NCBI GenBank assembly: GCA_934378195.1
Contig: CAKRPO010000021.1
Coordinates: 1 to 35,577, forward strand
Source: an uncultured Blautia sp.
GTDB taxonomy: Bacteria > Bacillota > Clostridia > Lachnospirales > Lachnospiraceae
Direction: 5' to 3'
Length of the DNA: 35,577 nucleotides
Positions 16,323 through 24,217 of this stretch are shown in pieces. A program made the translations under genes and the position numbers. How positions within the stretch are numbered: the stretch's first letter is position 1; the number at the start of each line of letters is the position of its first letter. The notes under the pieces are model-generated. The model had not been told where the DNA came from and searched no databases. It saw only the letters and a list, made by a program, of their open reading frames with translations.

Positions 16323-16358
16323 AAAATCCCCGGCACCTTATGGTATCGGGGATTTTCG
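16323..16358. terminator. Bidirectional terminator between DUF1846 gene and galE
   Basis: The arms AAAATCCCCG (16323-16332) and CGGGGATTTT (16347-16356) pair perfectly, with an inner ACC/GGT pair. On the minus strand it is followed by TTTTTT, on the plus strand by TTTTCGTTT. Confidence 0.88.
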
Positions 16359-16389
16359 TTTGTCTTCTTATATAATATGTAATACCGTA

Positions 16390-17406
16390 TCAGTCTTCGT
16401 ATCCGTTTGGATTCTTCTGCTGGAAATTCCAGGAATCTGCACACATATCTTTGATATCGTACTCTGCTTCCCATCCAAGTTCTTTCTTCGCTTTGGTTGC
16501 ATCAGAATAGCAGGATGCAACATCACCTGCACGACGAGGTTTGATAGAATATGGGATCTTCACACCTGTTGCAGCTTCAAAATTCTTCACAATATCAAGA
16601 ACGCTGTAGCCTTTGCCTGTACCAAGGTTGTAAATGCTGAGGCCGGCGTTGTCTTCCAGTTTCTTGACAGCTTTGACATGTCCTTTTGCAAGGTCCACTA
16701 CGTGGATATAATCTCTGACACCTGTTCCGTCCGGTGTATCGTAGTCATTTCCGAATACGCCGAGCTCTTTAAGCTTACCAACTGCTACCTGAGTGATGTA
16801 TGGCATCAGGTTATTCGGAATACCATTCGGATTCTCGCCGATAAGACCGCTCTTATGAGCTCCGATCGGGTTGAAGTAACGAAGAAGCACTACATTCCAT
16901 TCCGGATCTGCTTTCTGGATATCGGTAAGAATCTGCTCCAGCATGGATTTGGTCCATCCATAAGGATTGGTGCACTGTCCTTTCGGGCACTCTTCTGTGA
17001 TCGGGATGATTGCCGGATCTCCATATACTGTTGCAGAAGAGGAGAAAATAATATTTTTGACACCATGTTTTCTCATCACATCTACAAGAGTAAGTGTACC
17101 TGCAATATTATTCTCATAATATTCCCACGGTTTCACTACAGACTCACCTACTGCCTTCAGTCCGGCAAAATGGATACAGGAATCAATGTCCTCCTTTTCA
17201 AAAACTTCGTTCAGACCTTCACGGTCAAGAATGTCAGTTTTGTAAAATTTGACTGGTTTGCCTGTGATCTTCTCTACTCGTTCGAGGCTCTTTTCACTGG
17301 AATTGCTTAAGTTATCCAGAACAACTACATCATATCCTGCGGTCTGCAGTTCTACTACTGTATGACTTCCGATAAAACCTGCTCCGCCTGTTACTAAAAT
17401 TGCCAT
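16390..17406 (-). CDS. galE: UDP-glucose 4-epimerase (GalE)
   Basis: GalE interconverts UDP-galactose and UDP-glucose, and in many bacteria also UDP-GalNAc and UDP-GlcNAc. The 338-residue short-chain dehydrogenase has the NAD loop GGAGFIG (7-13), the FSSSATVYG strand with the catalytic serine, and the YGWTK catalytic pair Tyr149 and Lys153. [20 protein letters not shown] and [10 protein letters not shown] follow. Start ATG 17406 has AGGAGG upstream. It is divergent from a sugar ABC operon and lies beside a NahK/nucleotidyltransferase pair, so a UDP-HexNAc epimerase role is plausible. The residue that gates N-acetylated substrates in other GalE enzymes cannot be assigned safely by eye. Confidence 0.95.
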   Translation of the reverse strand: MAILVTGGAGFIGSHTVVELQTAGYDVVVLDNLSNSSEKSLERVEKITGKPVKFYKTDILDREGLNEVFEKEDIDSCIHFAGLKAVGESVVKPWEYYENNIAGTLTLVDVMRKHGVKNIIFSSSATVYGDPAIIPITEECPKGQCTNPYGWTKSMLEQILTDIQKADPEWNVVLLRYFNPIGAHKSGLIGENPNGIPNNLMPYITQVAVGKLKELGVFGNDYDTPDGTGVRDYIHVVDLAKGHVKAVKKLEDNAGLSIYNLGTGKGYSVLDIVKNFEAATGVKIPYSIKPRRAGDVASCYSDATKAKKELGWEAEYDIKDMCADSWNFQQKNPNGYED

Positions 17407-17451
17407 GATTCTCTCCTCCTGACATTTACTCTGGTTCTGTTTTCGCTTGTC

Positions 17452-17480
17452 ATTGTAGCACTATTCTTTTTTTTTCACAA
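17452..17480 (-). promoter_or_regulatory. Promoter of galE
   Basis: On the minus strand there is TTGTGA (17475-17480), a 17-base spacer containing an A-tract, and TACAAT (17452-17457), about 46 bases before the start codon. A pair of direct repeats lies just upstream. Confidence 0.7.
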
Positions 17481-17496
17481 TATATTCCCGGATTAT

Positions 17497-17533
17497 CCCT
17501 CAGATTTTACTAAAATGCCCTCAGATTTTACTA
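17497..17533 (-). repeat. 16-bp direct repeat upstream of the galE promoter
   Basis: CCCTCAGATTTTACTA occurs at 17497-17512 and again, identical, at 17518-17533. The units start 21 bases apart, which is two helical turns. The proximal copy is 16 bases from the galE -35 box, a location typical of an activator site. Confidence 0.85.
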
Positions 17534-17737
17534 TTCCCAGAGTATTCTCAAAAATTTTGTTTGTCTTACTTTTTTCATATTATTGTTTTATTTATCCTGT
17601 TTTTTTGATGTTATAGCTTTAATTGTCCCGTATATCTGAGATTATGTTTTTTTATGTTTGTGCAATCTGTCATAACTATTTTTTATGCAAAATATATCAT
17701 TTTTTTTGTAATTTCGGACTTGTTTTATACATTTTTA

Positions 17738-17766
17738 TTGACACTATTCGTCATAAACGATATAAT
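17738..17766 (+). promoter_or_regulatory. Consensus sigma-A promoter of the sugar ABC operon
   Basis: TTGACA (17738-17743), a 17-base spacer and TATAAT (17761-17766) match the sigma-A consensus exactly. Such a promoter is strong without help, so control is likely by repression. A TCGT-CATAA-ACGA inverted repeat lies within the spacer. Confidence 0.9.
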
Positions 17767-17778
17767 CAACCTAAATTC

Positions 17779-17795
17779 TTCGTGATGGCCACGAA
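17779..17795 (+). promoter_or_regulatory. Inverted repeat in ABC operon leader
   Basis: TTCGTG-ATGGC-CACGAA has perfect six-base arms just downstream of the transcription start expected near 17773. This suits a repressor operator, or an RNA hairpin. Confidence 0.6.
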
Positions 17796-17798
17796 ATT

Positions 17799-17820
17799 AA
17801 ACTGACAAATTTGTCAGTTT
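17799..17820 (+). promoter_or_regulatory. Perfect 22-bp palindrome in ABC operon leader
   Basis: The half-site AAACTGACAAA is followed directly by its exact complement with no spacer. It lies about 11 bases before the AGGGAGG ribosome binding site. Perfect dyad symmetry of this length is typical of an operator; as RNA it would make a tight hairpin near the ribosome binding site. Confidence 0.7.
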
Positions 17821-17846
17821 CACCAAACAAAAGGGAGGACTTAACT

Positions 17847-19085
17847 ATGAAACGTAAAATCGCATTAGCTATGGTACTGGCAATGACCGCATCAATGGCT
17901 CAGCCTGTTCTTGCTGCAGACAGCAAAACAACTCTGGATGTTATCATCAGCCAGTATGGTACCCAGACTCAGACCTGGTGGGCTCAGTTCGAAAAAGATT
18001 TCGAGGCAGAGAATCCTGATATTGATCTGAACCTGGAAGTCGTTTCCTGGAACGATCTTTATACAAAAGTAAATACTCTGGTTGCAAATAATAATGCACC
18101 TGATATTCTGAACATCGACGTTCTTGCAGATTATGTGGCTGATGACCTGCTCATGCCGGCAACAGAATATGCTTCTGAAGATCTTCAGGCCAAGTTTTTC
18201 CCATCCTTCTGGGAGGCAAGTACAATTGATGACACTGTATATGCATTACCGATCCTTGCATCCTGCCGTGCACTCTTCTACAATAAGGATATCCTTGAAG
18301 AAGCCGGAGCTTCCGTTCCTACTACATGGGCAGAGGTTCAGGAAACAGCACAGAAAATCAAAGACAAATTCGGTGATGATGTTTACCCATGGGGTATTGA
18401 TATGACAACTGACGAAGGTCAGGCAGCATTCTCCTATTATACATGGAACAACGGTGGCGGTTTTGTAGATGAAAACGGTGACTGGGCTCTGAACAGTGAA
18501 AAGAACGTAGAAGCTCTGAATTATGCAATCGGTCTCGTGAACGATGGATATACCAACTCTGACCCGGCCAATGAAACACGCTATGACCTTCAGGATATGT
18601 TCGGTGCAGGCAAAGTTGCCATGATGATCGGACCGAATAACATTCCTACATATCTCTCCGATGGCGGATATGACATTAACTATGATGTAACCACTATCCC
18701 GGCTAACGAAGGATGTGAATCTGTTGCAATGGGTGTTTGCGACCGTCTTGAAGTCTTCAAAGATGACTCTGCTGAAGACCAGGAAGCTCGTACAGCTGCT
18801 ATCAGCAAATTCTTCGACTTCTTCTATGATGACGAACGTTATGCTGATTACATGGTATTTGAAGGATTCCTTCCTACCACACAATCCGCAGCTGATCTGC
18901 TTGCAAAAAAGGATGATACATATGCATCCTGGATTGATATCCTGCAGAGCTGCAACTTCTACCCGGCAACAAAAACTGAATGGGCAGATGTTAAACAGGG
19001 TGTAATCGAAGTAGAACAGAACGCACTTCTCGGTGATGATGTTCAGACACTTCTGGATGATCTTCAGGCTGATATCGCCGGCTGA
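17847..19085 (+). CDS. Sugar ABC transporter substrate-binding protein (family 1)
   Basis: This 412-residue extracytoplasmic solute-binding protein is of the MalE-like family. TTLDVIISQYGTQ begins the first lobe, and the ALPILASCRALFYNKDILEEAG stretch is typical of sugar binders. The signal peptide MKRKIALAMVLAMTASMAQP ends in VLAADS, a signal peptidase I site. There is no cysteine in the signal region, so the usual Gram-positive lipid anchor is missing. I chose the ATG at 17847 with AGGGAGG upstream; the frame opens earlier, but within the palindromic leader. Two permeases follow after an intercistronic hairpin. The sugar is not shown by sequence; the neighbours suggest an amino sugar or a galactose-containing disaccharide. 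Confidence 0.92.
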   Translation: MKRKIALAMVLAMTASMAQPVLAADSKTTLDVIISQYGTQTQTWWAQFEKDFEAENPDIDLNLEVVSWNDLYTKVNTLVANNNAPDILNIDVLADYVADDLLMPATEYASEDLQAKFFPSFWEASTIDDTVYALPILASCRALFYNKDILEEAGASVPTTWAEVQETAQKIKDKFGDDVYPWGIDMTTDEGQAAFSYYTWNNGGGFVDENGDWALNSEKNVEALNYAIGLVNDGYTNSDPANETRYDLQDMFGAGKVAMMIGPNNIPTYLSDGGYDINYDVTTIPANEGCESVAMGVCDRLEVFKDDSAEDQEARTAAISKFFDFFYDDERYADYMVFEGFLPTTQSAADLLAKKDDTYASWIDILQSCNFYPATKTEWADVKQGVIEVEQNALLGDDVQTLLDDLQADIAG

Positions 19086-19117
19086 TCTGATCGTCTTACA
19101 ATTAAATGTAACTTTAC

Positions 19118-19156
19118 CGGGAGCCGGAACATTAGTGACCGGCTCCCGCTTCTTTT
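19118..19156 (+). terminator. Intercistronic hairpin between binding-protein and permease genes
   Basis: The arms CGGGAGCCGG (19118-19127) and CCGGCTCCCG (19139-19148) form a perfect ten-pair GC-rich stem with an 11-base loop, followed by CTTCTTTTG. It probably ends some transcripts and protects the 3' end of the binding-protein message, so that the binding protein is made in excess over the permeases. Confidence 0.75.
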
Positions 19157-19191
19157 GAAATTCTATGAACAAATGATTTGGTGGTGTAAAT

Positions 19192-20079
19192 ATGAAAAAA
19201 AAGAAACCTCTGGCTGCTGTGGAGCCGTATCTGTGGCTGCTTCCCAGTATTCTTCTCATGACTATCTTCATACTCTTTCCAATCTTTGAAGTCTTTCGTA
19301 CTTCAATGAGCGAAGTGAGTAAAGCTGGTCTGATCAAGGGCTTCTGCGGATTTGACAACTTTACCAAAGTCCTCAGAGGTTCTACCTTCAAGCTGGTCCT
19401 CAAAAACACTCTGGTATGGACCATTGCCGTTGTCGTGCTCTCAACCGTATTCGGTTTTATCCTTGCACTTGTACTCAATAACAAGTTCCGCTTCCGTAAA
19501 GCCGTTCGTGCGATCGTCGTATTTCCATGGGCAACTTCCCTGATCATTCAGGCAGGTGTCTGGAAATTTATCATCGACAAGGATTACGGTGCATTGAATA
19601 CTCTTTTGATGAAGATCGGTCTCATCTCCAGCCCGGTCAACTGGACACCTACCCCGGAAGCATATTTTGCATGGGAAATATTTGTAGGTATCTTCGTTAC
19701 TGTACCGTTTGTAACATTTTGTGTACTTTCCGGTCTGCAGAGCATCGACAACTCTTATTACGAGGCAGCAACCGTTGATGGTGCAAACTACTGGCAGAAA
19801 TTATTTAAGATCACTCTTCCGCTGGTAAAATCTTCTCTAACGGTAAGTACTGTGCTGAATATCATTTATGTATTCAACTCATTCCCTATCATATGGACCA
19901 TTACCAAAGGCGATCCGGCAAGCCGTACCGACACTCTTGTTACATATCTTTATAAACTGGCCTTCTACAAAGGCAAATCTGGTGAAGCCGCTGCAGTATC
20001 TGTGATTGGATTCCTGATTCTGTGCGCATGTGCTTCTGTTTACATGGTGCTTTCACTCAGAAAGGAGGATGAAGACTAA
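19192..20079 (+). CDS. Sugar ABC transporter permease (MalF/LacF type)
   Basis: This 295-residue integral membrane protein has about six membrane segments, the first at roughly 13-35 after a lysine-rich N-terminus. The cytoplasmic EAA loop that docks the ATPase is EAATVDGANYWQKLFKITLP (191-210). It pairs with the following permease; the two genes overlap by one base (TAATG), which implies stoichiometric coupled translation. No ATPase gene is present in the operon. In related Firmicutes, MsmK/MalK-type ATPases are shared between importers, so this is expected. Confidence 0.92.
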   Translation: MKKKKPLAAVEPYLWLLPSILLMTIFILFPIFEVFRTSMSEVSKAGLIKGFCGFDNFTKVLRGSTFKLVLKNTLVWTIAVVVLSTVFGFILALVLNNKFRFRKAVRAIVVFPWATSLIIQAGVWKFIIDKDYGALNTLLMKIGLISSPVNWTPTPEAYFAWEIFVGIFVTVPFVTFCVLSGLQSIDNSYYEAATVDGANYWQKLFKITLPLVKSSLTVSTVLNIIYVFNSFPIIWTITKGDPASRTDTLVTYLYKLAFYKGKSGEAAAVSVIGFLILCACASVYMVLSLRKEDED

Positions 20080-20924
20080 TGAAAAAAACGCATGACTCCA
20101 AAAGCATATTCCTCCGTGTTCTTCTTTATCTTTTTGTCATCCTGGTCGTACTGGTAACATTGTATCCATACTTTGTTATGTTTACAACAGCTGCCAAAAG
20201 CCGTGCCGAGATTTATGCAACCAAGGGAACACTTCTTCCGATCAACTGGCTGTGGCAGAACTTCAAAGATATCTGGACTCTGGCTCCACTCTCCAGATAT
20301 TTTATCAACTCTCTGATCGTAGCAGGCGGCTCTACTCTGATTGCGATCGTATGTGGTATTCCGGCAGCTTACGCACTTGCCCGTATGAAATTCAAGGGTA
20401 AAAAGATCTTTCTGGGAATTGTTATCATCTCCCAGATGTTTGCTCCGGTAGTCCTCCTGGTTGGTATCTACAAGATCATGTCAACCTTCGGCATGACAGA
20501 CAGCCTTGTAGGACTGGTGTTCATCAATGCAGCATTTAACCAGGCATTTGCAATCTGGCTGCTGCGTGGTACTTTCATCTCCATTTCTCCTGAAATGGAA
20601 CAGGCTGCCACTGTAGACGGCTGCGGCAAGGTTTCTGCCCTGATCCGTATCCTCCTTCCTGTAGCAGCGCCTGGTATCGTTACTGCTTTGATCTTCGTAT
20701 TCATCAATGCATGGAATGAGTATACTGTTGCACTGACACTGATCTCCACAGATATTCTGAAACCTCTGACGGTCGGTATCACGATCTTCAACGGTTATAA
20801 TATGGTCGAATGGCAGTATCTGTTTGCCTCTTCACTGTTTGCAACAGTACCGGTTGTTATCCTGTTTATTGCGATTGAAAAGCATCTTGTCGGTGGTCTT
20901 ACCTCCGGCGGTGTCAAAGGCTGA
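20079..20924 (+). CDS. Sugar ABC transporter permease (MalG/LacG type)
   Basis: This second transmembrane subunit has 281 residues and about six membrane segments. The first, at 11-37, ends in the typical LYPYFVMF. The EAA-type loop is EQAATVDGCGKVSALIRILLP (174-194). The C-terminus HLVGGLTSGGVKG is the conserved MalG tail that contacts the ATPase. The start codon overlaps the previous stop by one base, and a GGAGG lies eight bases before it. It is the last gene of the operon, closed by a strong bidirectional terminator. Confidence 0.92.
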   Translation: MKKTHDSKSIFLRVLLYLFVILVVLVTLYPYFVMFTTAAKSRAEIYATKGTLLPINWLWQNFKDIWTLAPLSRYFINSLIVAGGSTLIAIVCGIPAAYALARMKFKGKKIFLGIVIISQMFAPVVLLVGIYKIMSTFGMTDSLVGLVFINAAFNQAFAIWLLRGTFISISPEMEQAATVDGCGKVSALIRILLPVAAPGIVTALIFVFINAWNEYTVALTLISTDILKPLTVGITIFNGYNMVEWQYLFASSLFATVPVVILFIAIEKHLVGGLTSGGVKG

Positions 20925-20936
20925 TACACATATTCA

Positions 20937-20977
20937 AAAAATGCTTCGGACCAGCAATGGTCCGAAGCATTTTGTTT
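20937..20977. terminator. Bidirectional terminator between permease and nahK genes
   Basis: The arms AAAATGCTTCGGACC and GGTCCGAAGCATTTT pair perfectly around the loop AGCAAT. It is followed by TTTTGTTTG on the plus strand and TTTTTTG on the minus strand. Confidence 0.92.
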
Positions 20978-20983
20978 GTAAAT

Positions 20984-22087
20984 TTATTTGTATTTCTGAA
21001 TGATCTCATTCATCTGTGGAAGCTTCTCTTCCATATCTTTGACAAGTGTAAGCTGTGTCCTGCATCTGTCAAGGTTATGTCCCTCTCGCTGAATATGGAA
21101 ATAGTGATCTCCTTCCAGATGATCTGTAAGGAAACGGATTCCATTCTCAAAAGTCATAAGAATCGCACCCATCGGCAATGTCTCCATTTCAAGATCGGTC
21201 AGTGCTCCGCCACATCCCTCAATGAAGCCCTTTGCATAAACATCAAAGAGATGAAGGTCACAGGATACTTTAGAAAGATCCTTCTCGTCCTCCAGGGCGG
21301 TACTTGCACCAAAACGAATAGAATCGCCAAAATCATTGGCTGTCAGTCCAGGCATAACTGTATCCAGATCAATCACACAGATTGCCTTTCCTGTCTCATC
21401 ATCGATCATGATGTTATTCAGCTTGGTATCGTTATGCGTAACGCGAAGAGGAAGTCTTCCATCCAGCTGCATATCATACAGAGCATGTGTCAGCTCTTCT
21501 CTCTCGAGAATAAAATCGATTTCCTTCTGGACAGAAGCCGCCCGTCCGCACACATCCTCTGCAACTGCTTTCTTGAACTTCGCCAGACGATCCGGAGTGT
21601 TATGGAAATCCTTGATCGTCTCATGAAGAGTCTCTGCCGGATAATCTGCAAGAAGTCTCTGGAAATGACCAAATGCCACCGCACTCTGATAAAAATCGCA
21701 GTCATCCTTCACCAGATCATAGCAGGTTGCCCCTTCTATAAAAAGATATACTCTCCAGTATTCTCCGTCTGAGTCTACAAAATATGGAAGATTTTCCACA
21801 CTGTTTATCAGTGTAAGTGTCTCTCTCTCTGGATTTCCACCATTCTCGATGATCTTCTTTCGCAGCCAGGCAGTAACTCCGCTGACATTTTCCATCAGCT
21901 CTACTGGTTTCTTAAAAATATTCCGGCTCATTCTCTGCAGAATATAACGTTTAATCCCCTGTGGTGTCTCATAGGTCAGTCTGTACGTATCATTGATATG
22001 TCCACTTCCATATCGGATACATTCTTTCAATTCACCCGGCAGTTTAAATCCATCAATTGCTTCGTGTATTTTATTGCTGATCTCCAC
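20984..22087 (-). CDS. nahK: NahK-like N-acetylhexosamine 1-kinase (APH-fold phosphotransferase)
   Basis: This 367-residue kinase of the aminoglycoside phosphotransferase fold closely resembles, from memory, bifidobacterial NahK (LnpB), which makes GlcNAc-1-phosphate or GalNAc-1-phosphate. The matches include the N-terminal GSGHINDTY loop (27-35), WRVYLFIEG (111-119), the catalytic LRVTHNDTKLNNI (214-226), VIDLDTVMPG (238-247) and DFGDSIRFGASTALEDEKDLSKV (252-274). The start is a GTG immediately after the nucleotidyltransferase stop, with GGAGGA inside that gene's end, so the pair is co-translated. Such proteins are often labelled only as phosphotransferases. The anomeric HexNAc specificity is inferred from similarity; N-acetylglucosamine, N-acetylgalactosamine or another hexose are all possible. 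Confidence 0.82.
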   Translation of the reverse strand: MEISNKIHEAIDGFKLPGELKECIRYGSGHINDTYRLTYETPQGIKRYILQRMSRNIFKKPVELMENVSGVTAWLRKKIIENGGNPERETLTLINSVENLPYFVDSDGEYWRVYLFIEGATCYDLVKDDCDFYQSAVAFGHFQRLLADYPAETLHETIKDFHNTPDRLAKFKKAVAEDVCGRAASVQKEIDFILEREELTHALYDMQLDGRLPLRVTHNDTKLNNIMIDDETGKAICVIDLDTVMPGLTANDFGDSIRFGASTALEDEKDLSKVSCDLHLFDVYAKGFIEGCGGALTDLEMETLPMGAILMTFENGIRFLTDHLEGDHYFHIQREGHNLDRCRTQLTLVKDMEEKLPQMNEIIQKYK

Positions 22088-23017
22088 TTATGCTTCCTCC
22101 CACAGATTCTGCGGATACAGCCCCTGATCTTTCAGATTCTGGATTGCAGTCATTACCATTGGCTTATCTTCTTTGTAGGTAACTCCATACCATTTGTCTT
22201 CGGATTTGAGTACCTTGACAGTCGCTTTCTTTTCCTGAAGAAGTTCATCTACAACAAATGGGAGGAAGTATTCTCCCTTCATTGGATTATTCTCGATCGC
22301 ATCATCCAGAAATGCTGTGAAACGTTCTTTTAATTCTTTGAGAATACTGTTTGAGAATCCCCACATATTCATAGAAACAATGCTGCCTTCCGGAAGCATG
22401 GTCCATGTTGCACCTTCATCTTCTGTATAAGCTGTACCACCATCATGTTTCTCGATATGTGTACGCTCATTGATCTTGATCAGATGACCTTCTTCATCTG
22501 TCACGCAGACGCCTCTTGCAACATGACCGTTTTCTGTCAGGGTATTCTCAAGACGATATCCAACCATCATATACTTGTATACATCCTCTTCTTCCTGTTC
22601 AGATGTAAGGAAATCATAAGCCATCTTAAATGCGTGGACACCATAATAGTCATCTGCATTGATCACAGCGAAAGGTCCTTCAATCTCATCCATACAGCTT
22701 AAGACTGCATGACCGGTTCCCCATGGTTTCACTCTGCCTTCCGGAACGGTATATCCTTCTGGAATATTTGTTAATTCCTGGAACACATAAGCAACTTCGA
22801 TCTGTTTGCTCAGACGATCTCCGATCGCTTCACGGAATGCCTGTTCATTTTCTCTCTTTATGATAAATACAACTTTTTCAAATCCGGCTCTCACTGCATC
22901 ATAAATGGAAAAATCCATAATGATATGACCTTCTTTATCAATCGGGTCGATCTGCTTTAATCCACCGTAACGGCTTCCCATTCCTGCCGCCATAACTACT
23001 AAAACTGGTTTCTTCAT
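22088..23017 (-). CDS. Sugar-1-phosphate nucleotidyltransferase (NTP_transferase fold)
   Basis: This 309-residue enzyme would join a nucleotide to a sugar 1-phosphate, releasing pyrophosphate. The N-terminal nucleotide loop is AGMGSRYGGLKQ (11-22), a variant of the GxGxRxxP loop of GalU/RmlA enzymes. PWGTGHAVL and VINADDYYG supply the base- and metal-binding segments. I chose the ATG at 23017 with GGAGGG upstream; the frame opens at 23041, but that would swallow the ribosome site. The kinase gene follows without a gap, so the product of one (HexNAc-1-phosphate) is the likely substrate of the other. UTP as donor is the simplest guess. Confidence 0.85.
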   Translation of the reverse strand: MKKPVLVVMAAGMGSRYGGLKQIDPIDKEGHIIMDFSIYDAVRAGFEKVVFIIKRENEQAFREAIGDRLSKQIEVAYVFQELTNIPEGYTVPEGRVKPWGTGHAVLSCMDEIEGPFAVINADDYYGVHAFKMAYDFLTSEQEEEDVYKYMMVGYRLENTLTENGHVARGVCVTDEEGHLIKINERTHIEKHDGGTAYTEDEGATWTMLPEGSIVSMNMWGFSNSILKELKERFTAFLDDAIENNPMKGEYFLPFVVDELLQEKKATVKVLKSEDKWYGVTYKEDKPMVMTAIQNLKDQGLYPQNLWEEA

Positions 23018-23051
23018 CAAATTTCCCTCCTGTTTTCTCATACTTGATTAA

Positions 23052-23080
23052 ATCGTACAACAGAATTTCTGATATGACAA
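23052..23080 (-). promoter_or_regulatory. Promoter of the nucleotidyltransferase-nahK operon, with embedded palindrome
   Basis: On the minus strand there is TTGTCA (23075-23080), a 17-base spacer and TACGAT (23052-23057). The spacer contains CAGAAATTCTG, an 11-base dyad, in the position of a repressor site. A looser dyad, GGTTCCA and TGTAACC, lies just upstream (23091-23117). Confidence 0.65.
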
Positions 23081-23194
23081 TAAAGAATTTGGTTCCACCA
23101 TATTCAAAACTGTAACCATTATTAAATAATACCTTTTTTTCGTTTTTAGTATTTGCACAAAAAGATTATATTTTTACACATTTCAAATAATGAT

Positions 23195-23223
23195 TTGACT
23201 ATTTATCACAAATTTATTAGTAT
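23195..23223 (+). promoter_or_regulatory. Promoter of the araC-type regulator gene
   Basis: TTGACT (23195-23200), a 17-base spacer and TAGTAT (23218-23223) lie about 57 bases upstream of the GTG start, divergent from the nucleotidyltransferase promoter. Confidence 0.7.
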
Positions 23224-23279
23224 GAGAAATAGAAACAATATCACAAATGACGAATATCACCTATTAAGGAGGTTGTCAC

Positions 23280-24185
23280 GTGGCTTATCAGAGTGTTCCT
23301 CTGGATGAGGAACTTTTTATAAAAGATCTTTACACCATTCATTACTACGAATACCGGAATGATTTTCATTTTGACGGGGAACGTCATGATTTCTGGGAAT
23401 TCCAATGTGTAGACAAAGGTGCTGCCGAAGTTGTCACAGACAATGGCTCACATACGCTCACACGCAGTCAGGTAATCTTTCATCGCCCAAACGAGTTTCA
23501 TACATTAAAAGCAACCGGCAAGACCGCACCAAATATCATCGTGATCTCTTTTGCCTGTGATTCTCCCTGCATGAAATTTTTTGAAAATAAAGTGCTGGAA
23601 TTTTCCGATACGGAGCGAAGTATTCTTGGACGTATCATAGCCGAAGCGAGAAACTGTTTTGCTTCTCCCCTGGATAATCCTTATCTGGAAAAAATGATCA
23701 AAAAAAATGAGATTCCCTTTGGTTCCCAGAGGCTTCTGACCTTATATCTGGAAGAACTTCTGATTCATATGATCCGTAGATATACCATTGCTCATTATTC
23801 TGCTTCTGCCGGTATCTACGACTCCTGCCAGACAAGCTCTGAAACCTGCAGGAGTATCATCCACTATCTTGGCGATCATTTACGGCAGTCTCTGACGATT
23901 GAAGACATCTCCAAGGATAATATGATCGGGCGCTCTCAGCTTCAGAAGCTTTTCCGTGAGGAATACCAGTGTGGAGTCATTGAATTCTTTTCCCGTATGA
24001 AGGTTGATTTTGCCAAACAGATGATCCGGGAAAATGATATGAATTTTACCCAGATTTCAGATTTCCTGGGCTACTCTTCGATTCATTATTTTTCCAGACA
24101 GTTCAAAAAGCTGTCCGGCATGACACCGACTGAATATGCTACATCCATCAAGGCGTTATCCGAGAGACCTCAGCGCCAGTTCTAA
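23280..24185 (+). CDS. AraC-family transcriptional regulator
   Basis: This 301-residue regulator has an N-terminal cupin-type sensor domain (about 20-100; FHFDGERHDFWEFQCVDKG then IFHRPNEFHTL). The C-terminal DNA-binding domain (about 195-290) has two helix-turn-helix motifs. The second contains FTQISDFLGYSSIHYFSRQFKKLSGMTPTEY, the AraC signature. The start is GTG with AAGGAGG seven bases upstream. It lies between the nucleotidyltransferase-nahK operon (divergent) and nagB (same strand), so it is the obvious candidate regulator of amino-sugar uptake and use. Its ligand is unknown. Sites in this region could be the palindromes listed here or the direct repeat near galE. Confidence 0.93.
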   Translation: MAYQSVPLDEELFIKDLYTIHYYEYRNDFHFDGERHDFWEFQCVDKGAAEVVTDNGSHTLTRSQVIFHRPNEFHTLKATGKTAPNIIVISFACDSPCMKFFENKVLEFSDTERSILGRIIAEARNCFASPLDNPYLEKMIKKNEIPFGSQRLLTLYLEELLIHMIRRYTIAHYSASAGIYDSCQTSSETCRSIIHYLGDHLRQSLTIEDISKDNMIGRSQLQKLFREEYQCGVIEFFSRMKVDFAKQMIRENDMNFTQISDFLGYSSIHYFSRQFKKLSGMTPTEYATSIKALSERPQRQF

Positions 24186-24217
24186 CAGAAAGTAATTAAA
24201 CCATATATAAACGTGTA

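Larger units (their letters stand above)
17407..17846. other. Intergenic region between galE and the sugar ABC operon
   Basis: These 440 gene-free bases are AT-rich. They hold the galE promoter and its upstream direct repeats at the left. A long T-rich stretch with no recognised element runs from about 17540 to 17735. At the right are the perfect-consensus promoter and two inverted repeats of the ABC operon leader. I found no riboswitch-like fold and no small coding region. Confidence 0.7.

Noticed and set aside
16360..17310. 316-codon plus-strand open frame opposite galE
   Set aside because: It is antisense to a clear GalE with intact catalytic residues; no recognisable domain.
17407..17846. 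Riboswitch or small gene in the galE-importer gap
   Set aside because: The gap is explained by two promoters, a direct repeat and two dyads. I saw no conserved aptamer-like pairing and no small frame with a ribosome binding site.
18246..19547. 433-codon minus-strand open frame across the binding-protein and permease genes
   Set aside because: It spans a terminator-like hairpin and two recognised genes, has no family features and no start signal.
23018..23279. Catabolite-repression (cre) sites near the amino-sugar genes
   Set aside because: I looked for the TGWAANCGNTNWCA pattern here and around the importer promoter and found no match with the central CG.
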